NCBI RefSeq assembly: GCF_000621965.1
Contig: NZ_KK211378.1
Location: 1 to 64,000 of the forward strand
Length of the DNA stretch: 64,000 nt
Reading direction: 5' to 3'
Source of the DNA: Methanobrevibacter wolinii SH
GTDB taxonomy: Archaea; Methanobacteriota; Methanobacteria; Methanobacteriales; Methanobacteriaceae
The translations under genes were made by a program, and so were the position numbers. Positions 33,116 through 41,587 of this stretch are shown one piece after another (the first letter of the stretch is position 1; each line of letters opens with the position of its first letter). The notes under the pieces are model-generated. The model saw only the letters and a list, made by a program, of their open reading frames with translations, was not told where the DNA came from and ran no database searches.

Positions 33116-33274
33116 ATGTTTTCATTAATATTAATAATAATTTTATGTATAATAAATTTAATATTAAGCACTTATTTATGTATAAATAAAAAACAAAATA
33201 AAAACACAAGTATTATATCAATAATAATTGATTTAATAATTATAATACTTACAATATTCCAAATAATGGGATAA
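33116..33274 (+). CDS. Small two-helix membrane protein (52 aa)
   Basis: AAAGAGGTGATTGTG precedes ATG 33116. It has a helix (SLILIIILCIINLILSTYL), a basic-polar turn (CINKKQNKNTS) and a second helix (IISIIIDLIIIILTIFQIMG). The layout matches the 53-aa protein at 23028-23189. Two hairpins start 16 bases after the stop (33290-33372). Confidence 0.55.
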   Translation: MFSLILIIILCIINLILSTYLCINKKQNKNTSIISIIIDLIIIILTIFQIMG

Positions 33275-33289
33275 AACGATTAAAGAAAA

Positions 33290-33372
33290 ATAATATTTAA
33301 TTTAGTATTAAATATTATATTACAAAATATTTAGATTCAATGTTGGTTATTTTAATAATATAATCAACATTT
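33290..33372. other. Paired hairpins after the 52-aa gene
   Basis: ATAATATTTAAT/ATTAAATATTAT (33290-33318) is a perfect stem. AATGTTGGTTAT/ATAATCAACATT (33339-33372) has one mismatch. It is the same two-stem design as at 23289-23381. Confidence 0.5.
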
Positions 33373-33487
33373 GATAATTTATTATTTTTGAGAATTATTG
33401 ATTTTGTTTTTTTAATTTATATTTATTATTTAAAATTTTTCTAATTATACTAAACTTTTTTATATTATAATTATTACATTTAATATT

Positions 33488-33952
33488 ATGAAAGCTTCTT
33501 CTTTATTAAATGAAATAAGAGAAAATTTAGCTAATTATCCAATTGATTATCTTAAAAATAAGGCAAAAGATGATCGATATCCGGATAGTATTACTAAAAG
33601 ATTGGCTATTTATAATTCAAAAATATATGATGAAATATTTAATTTAGAATTAGAAACTGATTTTAATATTAAAGATAGTATTGTATCTAATTTAAAAAAT
33701 GATATTGATTATTATTTTAGTGTTTATGATCCTTATAATGAGGATATTGAATTTACAAAAAATTTATGTTTATATCTTGTATTTATTGGTAAAAAACCAC
33801 TTCATCCATATAGTGATGATTCTAAAAATTATGATGTATTTATAAAGAATAATAAGTTTTATTGTAAAAATAGAATAAAATATATTAAAGATAAAAATTC
33901 TTTATGTAGGTACTGTGTTTGTAGAAATTTAAGCTTTTTATCTTTTATGTAG
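33488..33952 (+). CDS. DUF2115/UPF0305 family protein
   Basis: 154 residues, cytoplasmic. The Asp/Tyr-rich helical body ends with the family's tell-tale segment: KPLHPYSDDS, a short strand, NKFYCKNRIKYIK, and SLCRYCVCRN with a C-x2-C-x-C cluster that probably binds a metal. DUF2115 is found almost only in methanogens, and its function is unknown. The ATG at 33488 has no ribosome site. It lies alone among small-ORF and virus-like surroundings. The assignment rests on the HP...YC...LC.YC pattern. Confidence 0.7.
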   Translation: MKASSLLNEIRENLANYPIDYLKNKAKDDRYPDSITKRLAIYNSKIYDEIFNLELETDFNIKDSIVSNLKNDIDYYFSVYDPYNEDIEFTKNLCLYLVFIGKKPLHPYSDDSKNYDVFIKNNKFYCKNRIKYIKDKNSLCRYCVCRNLSFLSFM

Positions 33953-33980
33953 AAATTTAATCTTTTTTTATTCTTAAATT

Positions 33981-34098
33981 ATTTATTTAATGAAAAGTTA
34001 TGATTATTGTGCTTTTATTTAGTATTTTATTTTTAATGAAAATTTATGATTATTGTGCTTTTATTTAGTATTTTATTTAATGAAAATTAGGATTATTA
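33981..34098. repeat. Tandem repeat of ~46 bp before the provirus remnant
   Basis: TTATGATTATTGTGCTTTTA and following bases occur twice in full (about 33989 and 34044) and start again at 34079. It separates the DUF2115 gene from the viral genes. Confidence 0.6.
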
Positions 34099-34332
34099 TT
34101 TTCAATTGTAAGTATAATATTGTCTAAATTGAAATAATATTGTATAAAAATAAAATAGATTAATTTCAATTCCTTTTTTAAATTACAGTTAAAAATTATT
34201 ATATCATATTTCTTCTTATTTTTATCTCTTTTTATATCTAAAATTTTTTTTGATAAAACATTAAATTTTTCACCTGCAGATGAGAGGGCATTATCATATA
34301 TTCAACAGTATAATTTTGGTTTAATTAAAAAT

Positions 34333-35421
34333 ATGAATGATGAATTCATGGAAGGAATAAGAAACACTATATTTGAAGGTGTAAGTGCAGGTAAAGGTGC
34401 AGATGAAGTAAAAGAATTAATAAAAGAATTACCATTAAAACCTTTACAGATAGATTACCTGGATAAGAATGGTGATGTGCAGTATTCACGTACTTTAAGT
34501 ACAGATACACGTGCAGAATTAATAGCAAGAACAGAACATGCACGTGCAGTAAATGCAGGAACATTACAAGCATATGCAAATTACGGTGTAGATAAAGTAG
34601 ATGTTATAACAACTGGTGGAGTAGATGTTTGTGAAGAATGTCAAAGCTTAGAGGATAATAATCCATATGACTTGGCAGAAGCATCTGGATTATTACCTGC
34701 TCATCCTAATTGTGAATGTTGTTTCGGAGCACATATTGACCTTGATTCCAATCCAGACCTACCAGCAGATGACCCGGAGAATATGAATATGGTTCCAGTT
34801 GAATTTGAAAACTGGAAATTCAACTATGGAAACCAAACATATATACTGCAAGGAAACACACGGGAAAGTAGAATAGAATTCTTAAAAAAATATTTACCTA
34901 ATTTTAAAGGAAAACCAAAATACCATAGTCTACTCCAAATATACACTAATACTGGAGACTTGTATCTTAATAGTTATGGTAGAGGATTTATGAGTTACAA
35001 AGAAGCCAAAAAAGGATGGAACAAACTAAACAAGGAATATTTAAAAAAGGGGAAGATTGGTGTGGCTTGTTCTTTTGATGAGGCTTTGAAGCTTAAGGGT
35101 ACTCTTGTTGAAGAATGTGGTGTTCCATTAAAAGAGAATATTATTCTATGTAGACGTGAAAATCATAGACATATGGGACTTAACGGAGAAAAAACATATA
35201 CTGATGGAGGTTTTACATCTACATCCATCTTTGAGTATGCTAAAGAGTATAAATATGGTTATGATGTAAATTATATTCTTATACCTGCAGGAACAAAAAT
35301 ATTATACCTTGAAGGTATAACATTAACTAATGATGATTTTGAAGTGTTGTTTCCTCCTAATACTCAATTTAAACATGTAATGGACCTAGGATTACACAGA
35401 AAAATATGGAAATATCCATAA
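34333..35421 (+). CDS. Viral head-morphogenesis protein fused to an ADP-ribosyltransferase domain (5' truncated)
   Basis: 362 residues from ATG 34333. Residues ~1-150 match the C-terminal part of the Mu gpF/SPP1 gp7 head-morphogenesis family: RAELIARTEHARAVNAGTLQAY, then GVDVCEECQSLEDNNPYDL and LPAHPNCECCF. Residues ~165-362 are an ADP-ribosyltransferase domain with ENIILCRREN (Arg motif), GFTSTS (STS) and DDFEVLFPPNTQF (the Glu loop). The frame is open upstream to 34192 and shows gp7-like sequence (DERALSYIQQYNFGLIK) without a start. The gene has therefore lost its front, about 200 or more residues compared with intact gp7-type proteins. Such fusions enter the host with the virion in phages. 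Probably a relic. Confidence 0.78.
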   Translation: MNDEFMEGIRNTIFEGVSAGKGADEVKELIKELPLKPLQIDYLDKNGDVQYSRTLSTDTRAELIARTEHARAVNAGTLQAYANYGVDKVDVITTGGVDVCEECQSLEDNNPYDLAEASGLLPAHPNCECCFGAHIDLDSNPDLPADDPENMNMVPVEFENWKFNYGNQTYILQGNTRESRIEFLKKYLPNFKGKPKYHSLLQIYTNTGDLYLNSYGRGFMSYKEAKKGWNKLNKEYLKKGKIGVACSFDEALKLKGTLVEECGVPLKENIILCRRENHRHMGLNGEKTYTDGGFTSTSIFEYAKEYKYGYDVNYILIPAGTKILYLEGITLTNDDFEVLFPPNTQFKHVMDLGLHRKIWKYP

Positions 35422-35485
35422 AAAAAGATATATACTATAAGTAACATAATATAACATAATTAAATAGGATGGGGAGTGTATCATT

Positions 35486-35938
35486 ATGGTATTTAAATTT
35501 CTTATGGAAGATAATGAATTTATTAAGGATTTACCTGAGGATTTATTTAATGAGTTATTAAATTATAATGGTGCAATACCTGATGAACTTCATAGTAGTT
35601 TAAATATTTTTAATCCTGAATGGGGAAAATTAAGATCCGATAGGGAAAATGGTAGTTGGACTTTGCTTTCAAGAGTTTATATGCGTCGTGCAAAATATGA
35701 AAAACTATTTGAGAAAATAGGTATGGATGCACAATTACAAGATGAGCTTGATTTTATTATACAATATCCTCAATATAAATGTCTTATAAAATATGTAGAT
35801 TATGAATTAAATGATGATCCTGATGATCTTGGAAATTATATTGCTGTTCCTTTGGATGATTTTTTGGATTTGATTGAGGATCAAGATGTTACTAAAGATA
35901 ATAAAGTAAGAGAGAAGTATAATATCCCTAAAGATTAA
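35486..35938 (+). CDS. Virus-associated protein of unknown function (150 aa), paralogue of 15478-15930
   Basis: GGATGGGGAGTGTATCATT precedes the ATG, as at the other locus. About 80% of residues agree by eye with the reverse-strand protein at 15478-15930. Differences cluster around residues 78-120, while the ends are nearly identical. It lies 64 bases after the head-morphogenesis gene, so it is probably co-transcribed with it. No known domain. Conservation of two intact copies in different contexts suggests a selected function, such as immunity to the linked ADP-ribosyltransferase or a virion accessory role (both guesses). Confidence 0.72.
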   Translation: MVFKFLMEDNEFIKDLPEDLFNELLNYNGAIPDELHSSLNIFNPEWGKLRSDRENGSWTLLSRVYMRRAKYEKLFEKIGMDAQLQDELDFIIQYPQYKCLIKYVDYELNDDPDDLGNYIAVPLDDFLDLIEDQDVTKDNKVREKYNIPKD

Positions 35939-36313
35939 AAAAAAGATTGGGGAATATAAGGTGATATATTTTTTTGGGTGATTGTTTTTGTTTTTCATGT
36001 TCTTTTTCACTTCCCCTATTATTTTTATATGTTTTATTTTTTCTTTTTTTTATTTTTTTTCTATTTTTCCACCTTTATATTTTGAAGAATAGAAAAAGAG
36101 GTATTAGGATAATTTTATCATCTAATTTTTTTCCACACTCTGGTTTGTATTTTTTTATGGTATTGTTTTTTTCCTCCCTTTTTTTATTCTTTTTCCTCTT
36201 ATATTATCCAATTCTTTTTTACATAAATTTTTTTTTAATCTTTTTATTTTTTTCTATTTTATTTTACAAAGTTTTTCTCCATTTTTTTTAATGGAGTGGG
36301 GATGATTTTTTTT
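35939..36313. other. T-rich spacer within the provirus remnant
   Basis: Extremely T-rich. A 105-codon frame (35974-36291) made largely of Phe/Leu/Tyr looks like translated poly-T DNA, not a gene. GGAGTGGGGATGA near 36294 is the ribosome site of the protease fragment. Confidence 0.5.
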
Positions 36314-36523
36314 ATGACATCTAATAATGAGTTTCTTGTGTATAGTCCACTTACAAGAAAATCAGTTAAAGATTTTACACAGACTAGTACTGATGATGGA
36401 AGAATTTTACTTGAAGGTATAGCTTCTACTACTAATAAGGATCTTACTGGTGAGGTTGTATCACCTGAGGCTTTAAAGAGTATGGCTCAGCAAACTAAAG
36501 GTTTAAATTCTCAAAATTTTTAG
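36314..36523 (+). pseudogene. Prohead protease N-terminal fragment, broken by a MITE
   Basis: 69 residues from ATG 36314, behind GGAGTGGGGATG. The segment ILLEGIASTTNKDLTGEVVSP and EALKSMA is the start of the HK97-type prohead protease fold (E/EGxAS...D..G.V..PEA). The catalytic His and Ser lie further on and are missing. From about 36511 the sequence becomes the interior of the MITE family (TTTTTAGAATAAACTTTCTT), which supplies the stop. The gene is dead. Confidence 0.7.
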
Positions 36524-36585
36524 AATAAACTTTCTTAAAATTGATTTTCAAGCATTAAATAGCTTAAATTTTAATAAAAAATAGT
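36511..36585. repeat. MITE-family fragment interrupting the prohead protease
   Basis: TTTTTAGAATAAACTTTCTTAAAATTGATTTTCAAGCATTAAAT-type sequence is almost identical to 22850-22900 and 22923-22990. It begins within the viral reading frame. Confidence 0.55.
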
Positions 36586-36933
36586 ATTTAAACAAAATTT
36601 GAAAAATTAAAGAAAAAGATGAAAAAATCTTAACTATCATTATCCTACTATTACAAATAGTTAAGATATTACTAATAAAATATTAAGGGAGAAATCCCTT
36701 AATAACTTTTATAGTAATATATTCTTTTTCTTAATATATATAAAATTTATAAAAAATATAATAATTAAAAGAAGCATTGTATTATAGGTATGATATAAAT
36801 AATCTTTTTAATATATTAAGAAAATAAGAAACTAAATTAGTTATGTAGTTCTTCTTGTAATATTATATATGGTTTGATAATTGAATATTTAATATTATAA
36901 TAGAATTTATTTATTTTTTAAGGAGGAAATAAT
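36524..36933. other. Gene-free region with paired hairpins
   Basis: MITE piece, two hairpins (36627-36704) and AT-rich sequence leading to the strong ribosome site (TTAAGGAGGAAAT) of the gene at 36934. No small membrane-peptide frame is obvious here. Confidence 0.5.
36627..36704. other. Paired hairpins
   Basis: ATCTTAACTAT/ATAGTTAAGAT (36627-36667) and TATTAAGGG/CCCTTAATA (36681-36704) are perfect stems. The order is reversed relative to 23289-23381. They lie upstream of an RHH-like gene, as at 27916-27991. Confidence 0.55.
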
Positions 36934-37287
36934 ATGGGTAAGTATACATCAATTAAAATTAATTCTGAACTTGCAGATAAATTAAAACTTTTAAAAGAAG
37001 AAAATGGTCTTGCATCATTAAACGAGGTAATTGAAAAACTTATACCTAATGTAGTAAATGAGGAATTTCAATTTAATCGTGAACCACCAGCATTTATATT
37101 AGAAGGATCTAATCAGAACCTTCCAGTAAGTTATAATGTACTTAAAAAATCTGATACTGGTAAATCATGGAGTACTGATTTAATGGAAGCAACAATATTA
37201 TTTAATGATGATTATGGTTGCCTTATTCGTTTTATAATATTAGATACTGATGATGTTAGTATAATGTATTATCATTATATGAAATAA
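36934..37287 (+). CDS. RHH-like small protein (117 aa), homologue of 27302-27682
   Basis: TTAAGGAGGAAATAAT precedes the ATG. The N-terminal ~45 residues (YTSIKINSELADKLKLLKEE, LASLNEVIEKLIP) look like a ribbon-helix-helix DNA-binding/dimerisation segment. The remainder (REPPAFIL, LPVSYNVLKKS, SWSTDLMEATILF, GCLIRFIIL) aligns with the second half of the reverse-strand protein at 27302-27682. The C-terminal domain is unrecognised. It may be an antitoxin-like or virus-derived regulator. Paired hairpins lie 230 bases upstream. The next gene starts 18 bases on but is of a different kind. Confidence 0.65.
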   Translation: MGKYTSIKINSELADKLKLLKEENGLASLNEVIEKLIPNVVNEEFQFNREPPAFILEGSNQNLPVSYNVLKKSDTGKSWSTDLMEATILFNDDYGCLIRFIILDTDDVSIMYYHYMK

Positions 37288-37305
37288 GTAATAAATATAG
37301 ATATT

Positions 37306-38103
37306 ATGAAAATTGCATTAGCACAAATGAGTATGGATGATGATTTGGATAAAAACTATAGAAAATCTGTTGAATTTATTAAAAAAGCATCTTTTAAGAA
37401 TGGAGATTTAATTTGTTTTCCAGAAATACAGTTAAATAGATTTTTTCCACAATATGAAAAAACAGATATTGATTCATATATTTTAGACTTAAACTCTAAG
37501 TATATTAATGGAATAAGAAAAGCATGTAAGGATTATAATATATATTCATCACCTAATTTTTATATTAAAGAGAATAATAAATTATATGATATGAGTTTAC
37601 TGATTGATGATTCTGGTAGAATAATTGGTAAACAGAAAATGGTTCATATTGCTCAATGTGATAAATTTTATGAACAATCATATTATACACCATCAGAAGA
37701 AGGATTTAATGTATTTAATACTAAATTTGGAAAAATAGGAATTGTAGTGTGTTTTGATAGACATTATCCTGAAAGTATTAGAACAAGTGTATTAAAAGGT
37801 GCAGAACTTATTATCATTCTAACAGCTAATACTAAATCTGAACCAGAAGAACTTTTTAAATGGGAAATTAATGTTCAAGCATTTCAAAATAGTGTTAATA
37901 TTGCAATGTGTAATCGTGTTGGTATTGAAGACAAAATGGAATTTTCAGGTAAATCTATGGTAAGTGATTATAATGGTAATACTCTGTATATAGCAGATGA
38001 TAATGAAGGATTATTTTTTGTTAATGTAAACCTAAAAGATGCTAGTAAAATAAGAAAATCTAAACCTTATTTAAATTTAAGAAATAAAAATTTTTATTTA
38101 TAA
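37306..38103 (+). CDS. Carbon-nitrogen hydrolase (nitrilase superfamily)
   Basis: 265 residues, full length. The catalytic triad is in place: Glu in LICFPEIQLN (~residue 42), Lys in GKQKMVHI (~108) and Cys in IVVCFDRHYPES (~145). It is related to N-carbamoylputrescine amidases and omega-amidases, cytoplasmic enzymes that hydrolyse amides. Substrate unknown. The ATG at 37306 has no clear ribosome site and lies 18 bases after the RHH-like gene. It marks the return to chromosomal housekeeping genes. Confidence 0.85.
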   Translation: MKIALAQMSMDDDLDKNYRKSVEFIKKASFKNGDLICFPEIQLNRFFPQYEKTDIDSYILDLNSKYINGIRKACKDYNIYSSPNFYIKENNKLYDMSLLIDDSGRIIGKQKMVHIAQCDKFYEQSYYTPSEEGFNVFNTKFGKIGIVVCFDRHYPESIRTSVLKGAELIIILTANTKSEPEELFKWEINVQAFQNSVNIAMCNRVGIEDKMEFSGKSMVSDYNGNTLYIADDNEGLFFVNVNLKDASKIRKSKPYLNLRNKNFYL

Positions 38104-38224
38104 TATATTAATAAATTATTTTTCTAATTTTTATAATGCTTTTTTTATATGAACCTTCTATTTTTATAAACTTTATTAGTTTGTAAAACTAAATATTAAT
38201 TAATTATATTTTTTATATAAAAGA

Positions 38225-38300
38225 TTTTAGTTAGAACTAGAAATTTATTATGTTTAGTTTAATTCATCATGTTTTTAGTTAGAACTAGAATCTATTAAGT
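38225..38300. repeat. Short direct repeat before the ATP-grasp gene
   Basis: TTTTAGTTAGAACTAGAA occurs at about 38225 and again near 38274. GTTAGAACTAG itself is nearly palindromic (TAGTT/AACTA). Could be an operator. Confidence 0.4.
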
Positions 38301-38322
38301 AATTTAATAATATTGTGATTGT

Positions 38323-39459
38323 ATGAAAATTTTATTTATAGGATCAAGACTCTTTGATGATGTAGCACCTTATATTAAAGATAAAGATATATTTTCAATT
38401 GTTACCGAATCAAATAAAAATGCAGATAACTTAGACCTTGCAGATGAAATGTTTATAGGGCCAAGAGGAATGGTTTTCCCATATAATGTTGCAATTGAAC
38501 AGAATGTTAATGGAATTGTACCTTTAATTGGTATTGATCCACCTTTAGTTGATGTTGCATCTATGAAAGAAAAAATAGAGAAAGAATATGATATTCCTGT
38601 TGCATCATCATGTGTAAAACCTGTAAGAATAGCAGCAAATAAATCAGAAACTAAAAAACTTTTTAATTCAATTGATTTAAACACTCCTGAATCAATATAT
38701 ATTAAAAAAGATGAATTAAATAAATTTGAGGGTATGATGCATAATAAAGGATTTGATTATCCTGTTGTTTTAAAACAAAATGCAGGTCAAGGTGGAAAAG
38801 ATATTTCAATTGTTGAAAACTTTGAAGGTGTTAAAAAATACTTTGAAGAGTTTGATGAAGCTTTATGTGAAAACTTTATTGAAGGTGCTGAAATATCTAT
38901 TGAAACTGTAGGATGGAAGGGAAAATATTATACATTTGTACCAGTATATAAAGGAGATACTTCTATAAATGGTAGTCATCCTATTACTCGTGTAAGATAT
39001 GGTCCTGCTAATATTGATGGATTAAATAATGAAGAAGTCCGTCAAACAGCATTAAAAATAGCTAAAACTCTTAAAATTGAAGGAAATATGGATTTAGATT
39101 TTATATTTGATAGAAAGTCTAAAAAGTTATATTCTATTGAAGCAAATACTCGCCCAAGTGGTACTAGATATTTAACATTTGCAATTACTGGTGTAAATCC
39201 ATTACATAAATTAGTTGATATGGTTACTGGAGATTTTGATGTAAATAAAATAGCAGATGAAGTTGAAAATCATTACTGTGCAGAAGTACCTGTTGGTACA
39301 TTTAAAGGTAAAATTCCTGAAAAAACATATAAAGAAGAAGATTATATTGTTCATGGACCAGTTGGTTATCAAAGAGTTACTGTTAGAGCAGACTCTGTAG
39401 ATGAATTAGTTAAAAAAGTTAAAAATATTACTGGAAGAGATATTGAAATTCATAATTAA
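38323..39459 (+). CDS. ATP-grasp enzyme, CarB-like, of the pseudomurein gene block
   Basis: 378 residues. N-terminal Rossmann-like preATP-grasp part (MKILFIGSRLFDDVAPYI), then the ATP-grasp fold: PVVLKQNAGQGGKDISIV (nucleotide-binding lysine and Gly-loop), ALCENFIEGAEISIETVG, and metal ligands in GNMDLDFIF and SIEANTRPSGTR. It resembles one synthetase half of carbamoyl phosphate synthetase large subunit. From general knowledge, a CarB-like ATP-grasp gene travels with MraY-like and Mur-ligase genes in pseudomurein-making Methanobacteriales, and that is the context here. It probably joins an amino acid or amino sugar in wall precursor synthesis. Exact reaction unknown. Confidence 0.82.
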   Translation: MKILFIGSRLFDDVAPYIKDKDIFSIVTESNKNADNLDLADEMFIGPRGMVFPYNVAIEQNVNGIVPLIGIDPPLVDVASMKEKIEKEYDIPVASSCVKPVRIAANKSETKKLFNSIDLNTPESIYIKKDELNKFEGMMHNKGFDYPVVLKQNAGQGGKDISIVENFEGVKKYFEEFDEALCENFIEGAEISIETVGWKGKYYTFVPVYKGDTSINGSHPITRVRYGPANIDGLNNEEVRQTALKIAKTLKIEGNMDLDFIFDRKSKKLYSIEANTRPSGTRYLTFAITGVNPLHKLVDMVTGDFDVNKIADEVENHYCAEVPVGTFKGKIPEKTYKEEDYIVHGPVGYQRVTVRADSVDELVKKVKNITGRDIEIHN

Positions 39460-39663
39460 TATTTTAACTTTTTTTTAATTATTTTATTTAAAATTTAAGT
39501 TTTCTATTTTTAGATTTTTTTAATTTAGGATTTAATTATTTATTAAATTTTTAAATTTTTTTAGTTTAGGATTTAATATAAACAGATATTTGAATTAATT
39601 AATAGAATTTAATGTTTAATAATATATTTTTAAACTTTTATTATTGATTTTAATATATTTGTT

Positions 39664-39879
39664 TTAGTTTTTTGGATTAAATCCAAAAACTCTTTTAGCT
39701 AATTTTACACTTAAATCAGATACAAAACTTATAATTAATAAATATGCTATAAACCAACGTATAGGCCATTGTATTAAACAAACTTCAAATGGCATTCCAC
39801 TAGGTATTGCAAATATTAATGGCATAAATAAGCTCATCATTAAACTTATAAAAAAAGCAACAGGATTCCATAACTTCAT
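39664..39879 (-). CDS. DUF2798-like two-helix membrane protein
   Basis: 71 residues. AAAAAAGGAGAATAAAT precedes the ATG. Two membrane helices, each containing the family-like words WNPVAFFISLMMSLFMPLIF and WFIAYLLIISFVSDLSVKLA. Inserted on the opposite strand between two pseudomurein genes. Function unknown. Confidence 0.65.
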   Translation of the reverse strand: MKLWNPVAFFISLMMSLFMPLIFAIPSGMPFEVCLIQWPIRWFIAYLLIISFVSDLSVKLAKRVFGFNPKN

Positions 39880-40262
39880 ATTTATTCTCCTTTTTTTGAT
39901 TTGAATATTATATTTCTTTTAAATTTAATTTTTATTATTAATAATTCTATTTAATTATTTTATTTAGTTTTTTTAAAATGTTTTTAATTGGATATGTTGA
40001 ATTAATTAATTTTTACTATTTAAAGTTTTTTTGTTGTAATTCTATTTTTATAAAATTTTAAATAGTAGTTAATACTTTAAAATCAACTTTAAGAAGTTTA
40101 TTTTAAAAATTTTGATTTCAATTAAACTGTTTTTTATTTTATTATTTTGTTTAATTTTAAGCATTTGCTTCTTTTTATTTAAATATTCTTATTTTATTAT
40201 TAAATTTTAAATATTATTAAAAATAAATATTATATAATATATAGGAATTTTTTGTGGTAAAT
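39880..40262. other. Gene-free region with decayed MITE
   Basis: AT-rich. A MITE relative lies at 40028-40126. The upstream region of the MraY-like gene contains TATATAATATATA-like sequence at about 40229. Confidence 0.45.
40028..40126. repeat. MITE-like element, diverged
   Basis: TTTGTTGTAATTCTATTTTT at the left and ATTTTGATTTCAATTAAAC at the right, with the shared interior (AATAGTAGTTAATACTTTAA), mark a diverged member of the 29928 family. Confidence 0.45.
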
Positions 40263-41339
40263 ATGAATACAATTGATATGATAATTTTATTTTGTATAAC
40301 TCTTTTTTCAACAATATTCTTTACATGGTATATTAAAAGATTATTGTTAAAAGCAAATATTACTGATAATCCAATTGTCAGTGAGCATAGGTATAAAGCT
40401 GGAACACCTACAATGGGTGGAATTGCATTTTTATTTGCAGTTTTATTAATTACATCTATTTATTACAAAAATCATATAATTCTTGTTACTTGTTTTACTA
40501 TGATTGCAGCAGGTATTATGGGACTTGTTGATGATTTACTTGGACTTAGAGTTGCAGAAGTTCAAAAATTAGTAAAAAATACAACTAATGAGGTAGTGTC
40601 TCTTGGATTACTTGATCTTGAACCTGGTGAAGAAGCTAGAGTTGCTTCTGATAAAGCTAAAGCTCAAGTTGATGAATTAGTTGCAGAAAATAAACTTACT
40701 GTTATTGATAATGTTCCAATTAAATATGAGACTGGTGAAGGTGAACAAATTCTTGCTCAACTTTTAATTGGTGTATTTTTAGCATTAACTGGTTCAATTA
40801 CTCATCTTGGAGGATTTAATTTAGGTATCTTTGCAATACCTATTGTTCTTATTGCAATTTTAGGTGCAGTAAATACTGTTAATCTTATTGATGGTATGGA
40901 TGGATTAGCTGCAGGTATTTTAGCTATTGCTTCATTTTCATGTATACTATTTGGTTTGATGAATGGAAACACTAATGTTGTTGCTCCATTTACAATCTTA
41001 ACAGCTATTTGTTTAGGATTTTTAGTATTTAATAAATATCCTGCAAGTATATTTATGGGTGATACAGGATCTATTTTACTTGGTGCAGGTTATGCTACAG
41101 CAGTACTTCTTTGTGATGTTCCATACTTTGGACTTTTAGCTTTAGGTGTACCAATATTTTCTGTAATTGTAAGTCTTGCACACAGAGCACACCTTATTGA
41201 AATGCCTGTAGAACCATTACATCATACTTTGAATTTTAAAGGTATGTCTGAAAAAACAATTATATTATTATACTGGGGAGTTACAGTTTTATTATGTGCT
41301 ATAGGTTTAATTGTTAATTACTTTTTAGTAGTTGCATAA
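40263..41339 (+). CDS. MraY-like phospho-sugar transferase (pseudomurein), with an inserted domain
   Basis: 358 residues from ATG 40263 (GTGGTAA just upstream; a GTG at 40254 is less likely). About ten membrane helices. Family motifs: AGTPTMGGIAFLF, VDDLLGL (the Mg-binding Asp pair), NLIDGMDGLAAGI, FMGDTGSILLGAG and EPLHHTLNFKGMSE. Such enzymes load a UDP-linked precursor onto undecaprenyl phosphate at the membrane, here for pseudomurein. Unusual: between VDDLLGL and the next helix sits a charged stretch of about 70 residues (RVAEVQKLVKNTTNEVVSLG on to YETGEGEQ), where bacterial MraY has a short loop. It lies between the ATP-grasp and Mur-ligase genes, all on the same strand. Confidence 0.87.
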   Translation: MNTIDMIILFCITLFSTIFFTWYIKRLLLKANITDNPIVSEHRYKAGTPTMGGIAFLFAVLLITSIYYKNHIILVTCFTMIAAGIMGLVDDLLGLRVAEVQKLVKNTTNEVVSLGLLDLEPGEEARVASDKAKAQVDELVAENKLTVIDNVPIKYETGEGEQILAQLLIGVFLALTGSITHLGGFNLGIFAIPIVLIAILGAVNTVNLIDGMDGLAAGILAIASFSCILFGLMNGNTNVVAPFTILTAICLGFLVFNKYPASIFMGDTGSILLGAGYATAVLLCDVPYFGLLALGVPIFSVIVSLAHRAHLIEMPVEPLHHTLNFKGMSEKTIILLYWGVTVLLCAIGLIVNYFLVVA

Positions 41340-41587
41340 ACCTTTATTTTTTTATTTTTAGGTTTTTTGTCTATTTTTTTTATTTTGTGCTATTTTTTTA
41401 TGTTTTTTGTTTTTTGTTTTTAACTATTTTTTTTATGAGTTTTTTTTATTTTTTATTTTTTTATTTTTTTTAAAAAATTTATAAATTTTATTTAAAACTT
41501 ATTATTATAGAAACTTTTTTAATTAATCTAAAACAAAATATTAATAATTAATTTATTTATAACAATTTTTATAGGAGTACAATTTTT

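Noticed and set aside
35974-36291. 105-codon frame rich in Phe, Leu and Tyr
   Set aside because: It is translated poly-T DNA with no ribosome site; a helix-only protein with almost no polar residues is not credible here.
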